From: an uncultured bacterium
GTDB taxonomy: Bacteria; Bacteroidota; Bacteroidia; Sphingobacteriales; Sphingobacteriaceae
Assembly (NCBI GenBank): GCA_903958995.1
Contig: CAJBVG010000230.1
Location: 1 to 5,384, forward strand
DNA length: 5,384 bases
Direction: 5' to 3'
Positions 1-5,384 of this stretch are shown in pieces. Every line of letters begins with the position of its first letter. Within the stretch, counting starts at the first letter, position 1. The notes under the pieces are model-generated. The model saw only the letters and a list, made by a program, of their open reading frames with translations, did no database searches and had not been told where the DNA came from. Made by a program: the position numbers and the translations under genes.

Positions 1-1564
1 AAGTAACGTTTGAGTTTACTGCCCAACCCGATTTGTTTAAGATTGATTTTTGATCTACAGAATCGTTAAATGTTGCATCTGTTGCAGATGAATATTTGTT
101 ATTCAAATAACTAGTCCCATCTTGTCCGGTGTAGGTAGGAGTAACGTTCAATGAAATCGTTCTCCCTTTCTTTTCAAAACTTCTACGATACAATACTGGT
201 AAGGAAATGTTGCTTCCTTTTAAAGTAGATGTTTGTATGTTATTACTCTCCGATAGATTTATTATCTCCTGTGTGTTTCTACTTTTGATAATTGCAAATC
301 CATCATTTATTTGGTAGGATAATTTTGGTTGAAAGGTAATACTGTTAAACGTATCAATTTTGTAATCCAATTTTAAATTAAATCGGTGATTCTGGTTCTG
401 ACTTGTGCTGATATTATCCTCGTAATACTGTAATGTCTTATCTGAATTGGTGATGTAATTTCTAAATGTTGTTGAAATGCTACTATTGTCTGTATAGTTA
501 TAAAAATAACTACCACTCACTTCAATATTTTTACCCCACTTATCACTGTAGTTTATACCCACTGCGTGTGTAGTGTTTATACCGTTCTTCGAATTCACTA
601 AAAACTGACTACCATCCGTGCTACTACCCATACCACCGCGCATTCCACCACCCATACCGCCGCCACCACGAGTTGCTCCACCACCACGGTTGTTGCTAGC
701 ATTAGTTCCTATTACTCCCAATAAATCTTCTTGAGCAAAATTCTGCTCGTTCAAATTATTGCTTTGGTATAGAACTGTAAATCTTCTTTTGTCTTTAAAC
801 TGATTTATATTGAATCCAGCTTTGTATTGTTCATTTAAATTGCCACCTACAAAAGCTCTTCCGAAAATTCCATTTCTAAAACTTGGTTTGGTAATGATGT
901 TAATGGTCTTCTGACTATTTCCATCGTCAAAACCAGTAAATTGTGCTTGGTCACTTTTCTTATCAAATACTTCAATCTTTTCAATTACCTCCGCTGGTAA
1001 ATTTTTCAATACTGCATTTGGATCATCTCCGAAAAAAGGTTTTCCATCCACTAATATTTTCTTTACCTCTTCACCTTGTGCTTGCATCTTACCATCAGTA
1101 ACTACCACACCTGGCATTTTCGTAATTAAATCTTCTGCATTAGCATCTGGATTCGTTTTATAGGCATTAGCATTATATGTACTGGTATCACCTCGTTGAA
1201 CAGCTGCAATAGACTTGTCGCTTACCGTAACTTCTTTCAGTTGCCCCGATTTAGACCTCATGGTCATGTTAATAGTAGGATTGGGGTTCTCATTCAAGTT
1301 TACCCTTTTCATACTGTTCTGGAAGCCTAAATAGCTCGATCGAACCACATACATGCCTACTTTGATGTCAGTAAACGCAAAACGTCCTTTTTCATCACTT
1401 AGAGTAAATTTTTTATTGCTGGTATCTGGAATATTCACTAAAATTATTCGTGCACCCACTAAAGGATTCGTTCCATCGGTAACTGTTCCTGAAATACTAG
1501 GTTTTTGCGCATAAGAATGCAGAAACAAGCCTAAAAAGGCTAAAAGAAGTAATTGTTTTTTCAC
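1..1564 (-). CDS. Outer-membrane beta-barrel protein, TonB-dependent-receptor-like, N-terminal 521 residues (partial at left edge)
   Basis: I translated this frame by hand: it is open for 521 codons from a GTG at 1562-1564 to the window edge, so the C-terminus is missing. Residues 1-19 are a signal peptide (KKQ start, Leu/Phe-rich core, likely cleavage after SYA before Gln20). Residues 22-100 resemble a carboxypeptidase-regulatory-like beta-sandwich (SISGTVTDG, then LSDEKGRFAFTDIKVGMYVV). Residues 108-228 form a plug-like domain with ADLITKMPGVVV-type and KKILVDGKPFFGDDP motifs ending in TINIITKP. From about 229 the sequence alternates like beta strands, as expected of a barrel. A Gly/Met-rich stretch lies at 293-313. 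Family members are commonly around 900 residues, so roughly 40 percent is absent. No in-frame ATG lies upstream, and the GTG places the signal peptide correctly. The role is probably uptake or surface binding at the outer membrane; the substrate cannot be inferred. The family call is firm and the specific function unknown. Confidence 0.93.
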   Translation of the reverse strand, partial: MKKQLLLLAFLGLFLHSYAQKPSISGTVTDGTNPLVGARIILVNIPDTSNKKFTLSDEKGRFAFTDIKVGMYVVRSSYLGFQNSMKRVNLNENPNPTINMTMRSKSGQLKEVTVSDKSIAAVQRGDTSTYNANAYKTNPDANAEDLITKMPGVVVTDGKMQAQGEEVKKILVDGKPFFGDDPNAVLKNLPAEVIEKIEVFDKKSDQAQFTGFDDGNSQKTINIITKPSFRNGIFGRAFVGGNLNEQYKAGFNINQFKDKRRFTVLYQSNNLNEQNFAQEDLLGVIGTNASNNRGGGATRGGGGMGGGMRGGMGSSTDGSQFLVNSKNGINTTHAVGINYSDKWGKNIEVSGSYFYNYTDNSSISTTFRNYITNSDKTLQYYEDNISTSQNQNHRFNLKLDYKIDTFNSITFQPKLSYQINDGFAIIKSRNTQEIINLSESNNIQTSTLKGSNISLPVLYRRSFEKKGRTISLNVTPTYTGQDGTSYLNNKYSSATDATFNDSVDQKSILNKSGWAVNSNVT

Positions 1565-1590
1565 TATAGGTTTGTGTTGTAGAAGTATGA

Positions 1591-1598
1591 CAAAGATA
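1591..1598 (-). promoter_or_regulatory. Candidate Bacteroidota-type -7 promoter element for the outer-membrane protein gene
   Basis: The minus strand reads TATCTTTG, an exact match to the TAnnTTTG -7 consensus known from Bacteroidota. It lies 26 bases before the GTG start, giving a predicted leader of about 20 bases. Nineteen bases further upstream, at 1618-1621, the minus strand reads TTTA, three of four bases of the TTTG -33 element; it overlaps the edge of the palindrome. The position fits well, but an eight-base match with two free positions can occur by chance. Confidence 0.5.
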
Positions 1599-1617
1599 AC
1601 CAATAAAGGTTTAAGAG

Positions 1618-1678
1618 TAAATTGTGAATTGTAAATTGTAAATTTTAATTTAATTCACAATTTACAATTTACAATTTA
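1618..1678. repeat. Heptamer-based inverted repeat over the smc stop codon; possible smc terminator
   Basis: Two 27-base arms (1618-1644 and 1652-1678) are inverted copies of each other with two mismatches, around a 7-base loop (TTAATTT). Each arm is about four units of a heptamer: TAAATTG, with TGAATTG as a variant. The variant unit sits at a different place in each arm, which produces both mismatches. The first three bases on the minus strand form the TAA stop of smc. The RNA could fold into a long, almost GC-free hairpin directly after smc. That would suit a transcription end or mRNA-stabilising structure, although there is no clear U-tract and no GC-rich stem, so it is not a classic intrinsic terminator. 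The repeat itself is certain; its function is inferred. Confidence 0.9.
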
Positions 1679-4600
1679 GGCAATGGGTTCTAGCTGTCTT
1701 AAATCCACCGGTACTACTCTCGAAACGCCTTGCTCTACCATCGTTACACCGTAAACAACGTCTGTACTTGCAATAGTACGTTTGTTGTGGGTAACAATAA
1801 TGAATTGTGATTCATCTGAGAATTTACGAATGATCTTATTGAACTTGTCGATGTTCGTATCATCTAAAGGTGCATCCACCTCATCAAAAATACAGAACGG
1901 TGCAGGTTTTAATAAATATAAGGAGAAGAGAATAGCAGTAGCCGTAAGCGTTTTCTCTCCTCCAGATAGTTGATTAATAGTTAATGGTCGCTTGCCTTTT
2001 GGCTTCGCTATGATGTCGATATCCGACTCCAATGGATCTTCAGGATTTGTTAAAATTAAATCGCATGAATCTTCTTCATTGAATAATGAACGGAATACGA
2101 TAATGAAGTTATCTCGTATTTGTGTAAACGCATCCATGAACTTTTCTTTCGCAGTATCATCAATTTCTTTGATGGTATCTAATAAAGAAGCTTTCGCGCT
2201 TAATAAATCATTTTTCTGTTCTTGGATGAACGTATAACGTTTATTCATCTCGTCATACGCTTCCATTGCCAATGGATTTATCGGACCGTAATTGTCGATT
2301 TGGTTACGAAGTCTTTCCGTTTTAATACGCAATTGATCTTCGTTCTCATCTTCTGGAATGACAACATCTTGCAAGGTTTCAATATCAACCGAAAACTCAA
2401 CCGATAAACGTTCTTTCAATGAAGTTAACTCCATTCTCAATTCCGTTTTGCGATCTCTTATCGATGCGAAGTTTTGCTCTGCACTTTCTTTGCGAACACG
2501 AACCTCACGTAAGTTTTCTTCTAATTCTGCAATAATATTTTTTGATAGATGGTAGTCTGCTTCCACTTCTTGTGTTGCTTTCTCCATCGCATCTTTTTCT
2601 TCATACATTCCAATCAACTCTGTGTCCGTGTTGTCATGGGTAGTCATGATTTCATTGATACCTTGCATTGCTGCATCGTACTCGCCTTGGTTAATAGCGA
2701 TACGCTCTTGCAACATTTTCAAGTTGTTGTTTTTGTACTCAATTTCTTTATCCAACTGATCAACTTTGTTCTGCTGTTGGTGAAATTGAATGTTACGTTG
2801 GTTAAAAGATCCCGAACGCTCAGCCAATTTATCACTCAACTCATTGAACAATTGTTGCGAATCTTGTACGTGAGTATGCAACTCATCTTTAGAAGCCACA
2901 GCTAGTTCCAATTCAGGAACCATCGATTCTAATTGGTGATTATAATCTTCAATTTTACGTTGAATATCTTCTTTACGTACCGAACTATCATTAATGAAAT
3001 TATGGTATTGCTCCTGACGAGTTTTGTATGAAATCAACTCCGTATTCACTTTGTTAATATCATCTTTCATTACCGATATTTCATTTGTTTTCGTTGATTG
3101 CTTTAAATCTTGCAAACGGAAAACCATTTGATCAATATCTCTATTGTACTCTTCAATGAAATGGTTAATGTCTTTAATCTCTTGCTCAAGAACCTCTAAG
3201 TTTTTAACCCTACCAATTCTCTTTCCTTCAAATAAACCTACAGAACCTCCAGATAGAGATACTTTCGTGCGATTAAATTTACCGCTCTTCGCTAAGTATA
3301 CTTTTTGCGAATCACTGTCTTTGTTAATCCATAGCTCTTCATTTTGATTGATAACCAAAACGTTTCCTAGTAAATGCTTCGCTAATTTTTGGTACTTGTA
3401 ATCCACATTGATTACATCCATCGCCTGAATTAATCCATCAGCTAAGCCATCATTGCTCTGTGGATTAGTATCTTTCAACGACTCTAATACAAAGAAGTTT
3501 GCTTTACCTTTTGCCGATTGACCAAGTAATTGAATACCCGCCATTGCTTCTTGATAGGTATCTACAACGTAGTAGTTCAAATAACTTTCTAAGTAATTCT
3601 CTATCGCAATACGGTAATCTTCTTGGCAAAATAAAATGTCAGAAAGGAGTGGAGCATTCTTAGACCAATCTGTATTTTTCTTTAAGAACTTAATCGATTC
3701 AGGGAAACCTTCTAAGCTTTCTACTAAACTCTTTGTTAAGTTAAACTCATTTTGTTTAGCATCTAGCTTACGCGATTCCTTTGCAAATCGGTCTTTCATT
3801 TCTTGAATTTCCGTTTCTGCTTTTTCAATCGATGCTTTTAAAGCTTCTTCCGAATGGGTAAGTTGATTATATAATTCGGTCTTCTCTTTGCTTAATCCTT
3901 CAAGCTTTTCAATCTCTTTATCAAACTCTACTATCTCTTCTTTACGTAGATTAGTTTCGGTATTCGTACGAGCGAACTCTTGCTCTAATCCTTCTTTCTG
4001 GATTTTAACAATTTCTAGTTCCTTCTCGTTTTTATAAATGATATTTTGATTGGATTGTAACTGTTGTTGTGCAGCTTCTAATTTACTTCTGCTGTGTTGA
4101 TGATCCTCACGAAGCAAATCTACTTCAATCTTCAATTGCTCTAACTCATATTCAATCTCGCTGAATATTTTTCGCTCCGATGATTGTGATGCTTCTAAGG
4201 TTTCTAATTGCCCATGAATTTGATCAACAGATGTTTTATCAATCGATAAATCACCGGCTAGTTTGCGTTCTTTCTCTTGGAAAAATGTTAAACGCTCATT
4301 CTTAATTTTCTTCTCGTTTTCATACGAGCGAATCTTTGCAATGTAGTCGTTTAAGGCCTTTTGCTGTACGCCTAAGTTTTTCTCTTTATTTAAACTCTCT
4401 AATTTTTCTTCTTGAATTTTTGCTTCTACCGTATCGATTTCAGCATGGTAACGATTCTTATCATCGTTATGTGCTACTTCTTTCTCATCCAATTCTTCCA
4501 TCGATTTCTTTAATCCAGAAATGCGGAATGAGGCAAGGATAGTACTTAACTCTTTGTATTGCTCTTTAAGTTTGTAGTAGCGTTCTGTTTTCTTCGCTTG

Positions 4601-5221
4601 GCTTTCGAGCGACTTTAAGTTTTTCTCTATTTCAAATAATAAATCTTCTACACGGTTAAGGTCGTCTTCCGTGTCTTTTAATTTATTAAGCGTTTGTTTC
4701 TTTCTTATTTTGTATTTCGATATTCCTGCTGCTTCTTCGAATAATGCGCGACGAGAATTGTCTTTATTGCTTAAGATTTCCTCAATCATTTTTAATTCTA
4801 TGATCGAGTAGGAGTCTGATCCAATACCTGTATCTAAAAATAAATCGGTGATGTCTTTCAAGCGACATTGAACATCATTTAAACGATACTCACTTTCGCC
4901 CGAGCGATATAGCTTACGAGTAATAGTTACTGTTGTATAATCAGTTGGTAATATATTTTTGGTATTGTCGAAGGTTAACGATACTTCGGCAAGATTTGCT
5001 GGCTTACGATTTTTAGTTCCGTTGAAAATGATGTTTTCCATCTTTTCTGAACGCAATGTTTTGGTACTTTGCTCCCCTAAAACCCAGCGGATTGAATCCA
5101 CAACGTTCGACTTCCCACAACCATTCGGTCCAACAACAGCTGTGATGCCATCATCGAAATTAATGCTGATCTTATCTCCAAAACTTTTAAACCCTTTAAC
5201 TTCTAGTGATTTAAGCTTCAC
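1676..5221 (-). CDS. smc: Chromosome partition / condensation ATPase SMC, complete
   Basis: This is the SMC subunit of bacterial condensin, which with ScpA and ScpB forms an ATP-driven DNA-loop-extruding ring that organises and helps segregate the nucleoid. Its 1181 residues are the usual length. The N-terminal half-ATPase begins KLKSLEVKGFKSF, with Walker A GPNGCGKS at 31-38 and the LFEEAAGISKYK region following near 160-172. Heptad-rich coiled coil runs to about 500. The hinge spans about 505-670 and contains the SLSGGSVG glycine motif near 655. A returning coiled coil leads to the C-terminal half-ATPase: signature LSGGEKTLTA from 1085, Walker B CIFDEVD with Asp1113 and catalytic Glu1114, D-loop APLDD, and switch His1145 in VTHNK. 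No key residue is missing. The start is GTG: a stop lies in frame at 5267-5269, no ATG lies between, and an AGGAGG sits just upstream. scpA and scpB are not in this window. The stop codon lies inside the downstream palindrome. Confidence 0.98.
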   Translation of the reverse strand: MKLKSLEVKGFKSFGDKISINFDDGITAVVGPNGCGKSNVVDSIRWVLGEQSTKTLRSEKMENIIFNGTKNRKPANLAEVSLTFDNTKNILPTDYTTVTITRKLYRSGESEYRLNDVQCRLKDITDLFLDTGIGSDSYSIIELKMIEEILSNKDNSRRALFEEAAGISKYKIRKKQTLNKLKDTEDDLNRVEDLLFEIEKNLKSLESQAKKTERYYKLKEQYKELSTILASFRISGLKKSMEELDEKEVAHNDDKNRYHAEIDTVEAKIQEEKLESLNKEKNLGVQQKALNDYIAKIRSYENEKKIKNERLTFFQEKERKLAGDLSIDKTSVDQIHGQLETLEASQSSERKIFSEIEYELEQLKIEVDLLREDHQHSRSKLEAAQQQLQSNQNIIYKNEKELEIVKIQKEGLEQEFARTNTETNLRKEEIVEFDKEIEKLEGLSKEKTELYNQLTHSEEALKASIEKAETEIQEMKDRFAKESRKLDAKQNEFNLTKSLVESLEGFPESIKFLKKNTDWSKNAPLLSDILFCQEDYRIAIENYLESYLNYYVVDTYQEAMAGIQLLGQSAKGKANFFVLESLKDTNPQSNDGLADGLIQAMDVINVDYKYQKLAKHLLGNVLVINQNEELWINKDSDSQKVYLAKSGKFNRTKVSLSGGSVGLFEGKRIGRVKNLEVLEQEIKDINHFIEEYNRDIDQMVFRLQDLKQSTKTNEISVMKDDINKVNTELISYKTRQEQYHNFINDSSVRKEDIQRKIEDYNHQLESMVPELELAVASKDELHTHVQDSQQLFNELSDKLAERSGSFNQRNIQFHQQQNKVDQLDKEIEYKNNNLKMLQERIAINQGEYDAAMQGINEIMTTHDNTDTELIGMYEEKDAMEKATQEVEADYHLSKNIIAELEENLREVRVRKESAEQNFASIRDRKTELRMELTSLKERLSVEFSVDIETLQDVVIPEDENEDQLRIKTERLRNQIDNYGPINPLAMEAYDEMNKRYTFIQEQKNDLLSAKASLLDTIKEIDDTAKEKFMDAFTQIRDNFIIVFRSLFNEEDSCDLILTNPEDPLESDIDIIAKPKGKRPLTINQLSGGEKTLTATAILFSLYLLKPAPFCIFDEVDAPLDDTNIDKFNKIIRKFSDESQFIIVTHNKRTIASTDVVYGVTMVEQGVSRVVPVDLRQLEPIA

Positions 5222-5225
5222 TTTT

Positions 5226-5231
5226 CCTCCT
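5226..5231 (-). promoter_or_regulatory. Shine-Dalgarno sequence of smc
   Basis: The minus strand reads AGGAGG, a full consensus match, four bases before the GTG start of smc. The spacing is slightly tight. It supports the GTG start, which has no competing ATG. Strong Shine-Dalgarno sequences are uncommon in Bacteroidota, where most genes rely on AT-rich leaders; the outer-membrane protein gene in this window has none. Confidence 0.7.
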
Positions 5232-5249
5232 ATTTTAATATGGTAAACC

Positions 5250-5270
5250 CTAATGTTTTCAAGGCATTAG
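5250..5270. repeat. Short inverted repeat in the smc leader region
   Basis: CTAATG at 5250-5255 is the exact reverse complement of CATTAG at 5265-5270, with a 9-base loop. It lies about 30 bases upstream of the smc start and could form a weak hairpin in the leader if transcription begins further upstream. A six-base stem in AT-rich DNA is easily explained by chance. I saw no convincing TAnnTTTG promoter element for smc in 5222-5384; its promoter may be weak, of another type, or outside the window. Confidence 0.35.
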
Positions 5271-5313
5271 AAGACTTAAATATCCCTTAAAATTGGCTGT
5301 AAATCAAGTATTG

Positions 5314-5336
5314 TTATCCACAGTGGTTGTGAATAA
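5314..5336. promoter_or_regulatory. Convergent pair of DnaA boxes (candidate origin element or DnaA-regulated site)
   Basis: TTATCCACA at 5314-5322 on the plus strand and TTATTCACA on the minus strand (plus 5328-5336) both match the DnaA-box consensus TTATNCACA exactly. They face each other across a 5-base spacer, GTGGT. I noticed no other exact match while reading the window. Two exact opposed boxes within 23 bases are hard to explain by chance. DnaA, the replication initiator, is the expected binder. The site is about 95 bases upstream of smc, beside AT-rich DNA at 5231-5312. It could be part of oriC, a titration site, or an operator linking smc expression to initiation. Two boxes alone are fewer than most origins have, and the window ends 48 bases further on. 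Confidence 0.6.
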
Positions 5337-5340
5337 GTAG

Positions 5341-5356
5341 GCACATTGTGATGTGC
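5341..5356. repeat. Short perfect inverted repeat beside the DnaA boxes
   Basis: GCACAT at 5341-5346 and ATGTGC at 5351-5356 are exact reverse complements around a TGTG loop. It begins four bases after the DnaA-box pair. It may be a protein-binding dyad or small hairpin, or coincidence; no regulator is recognised. Confidence 0.45.
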
Positions 5357-5367
5357 TATCTAGCTGA

Positions 5368-5384
5368 TTCCTAGTGGGTAGGAA
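5368..5384. repeat. Short perfect inverted repeat at the right window edge
   Basis: TTCCTA at 5368-5373 and TAGGAA at 5379-5384 are exact reverse complements around GTGGG. The right arm ends at the last base of the window, so the dyad may be longer than seen. No gene on either strand could be supported in this stretch. Confidence 0.4.

Noticed and set aside
1..1564. Possibility that the outer-membrane gene is a pseudogene, because it lacks a stop and an ATG
   Set aside because: The frame is uninterrupted for 521 codons with a proper signal peptide and ordered domains. The missing stop is only the window edge, and GTG is a normal start.
1618..1678. CRISPR array or insertion-sequence end suggested by the tandem heptamers
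   Set aside because: The units are 7 bases with no spacers, there is no transposase, and no flanking target duplication was visible. It is better described as a palindromic repeat.
1676..5221. Alternative identity of the long coiled-coil ATPase as RecN, SbcC, MukB or RecF
   Set aside because: The length of 1181, a central hinge with SLSGGSVG, the FKSF N-terminus and the LSGGEKTLTA/FDEVDAPLDD C-terminus are specific to SMC. RecN and RecF are far shorter, SbcC has a zinc hook instead of this hinge, and MukB belongs to gammaproteobacteria with a different sequence.
1782..5246. Several plus-strand open frames of 61-118 codons (for example 2549-2905 and 4959-5246)
   Set aside because: They lie opposite smc and their translations show no recognisable domain. 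The smc frame explains the sequence completely, so they are antisense shadows.
5304..5384. A minus-strand frame open from the right edge for 26 codons to a TGA at 5304-5306, possibly the tail of an upstream gene
   Set aside because: An open run this short is common by chance, the residues look like no known protein end, and the frame crosses the DnaA boxes and dyads. More sequence to the right would settle it.

Overview
The window is AT-rich DNA that looks like Bacteroidota (Flavobacteriia, Sphingobacteriia or Chitinophagia; I cannot narrow it further). The grounds are an outer-membrane beta-barrel protein with a carboxypeptidase-regulatory-like N-terminus, a gene architecture typical of that phylum, and a TAnnTTTG-type promoter element. 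The low-GC codon choice fits but is not diagnostic.

Layout, read on the minus strand (right to left): (i) 5222-5384 is a 163-bp non-coding stretch. It holds a convergent pair of exact DnaA-box matches, three short inverted repeats and the ribosome-binding site of smc. (ii) 1676-5221 is a complete smc gene encoding a 1181-residue chromosome-condensation ATPase with every expected motif. (iii) 1565-1675 is a short intergenic gap. A 61-bp inverted repeat built of TAAATTG-like heptamers spans the smc stop codon, and a candidate promoter follows it. (iv) 1-1564 is the first 521 codons of a TonB-receptor-like outer-membrane protein that runs off the left edge. Its frame has no stop inside the window.

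The two genes are co-oriented but functionally unrelated, and the palindrome and separate promoter suggest they are transcribed separately. Both start with GTG. The coding content is ordinary. The parts worth a second look are non-coding: the DnaA-box dyad just upstream of smc (a possible replication origin or DnaA-controlled site) and the heptamer palindrome that supplies the smc stop codon. I see no clear evidence of an undescribed multi-gene system, mobile element, CRISPR array or RNA gene.
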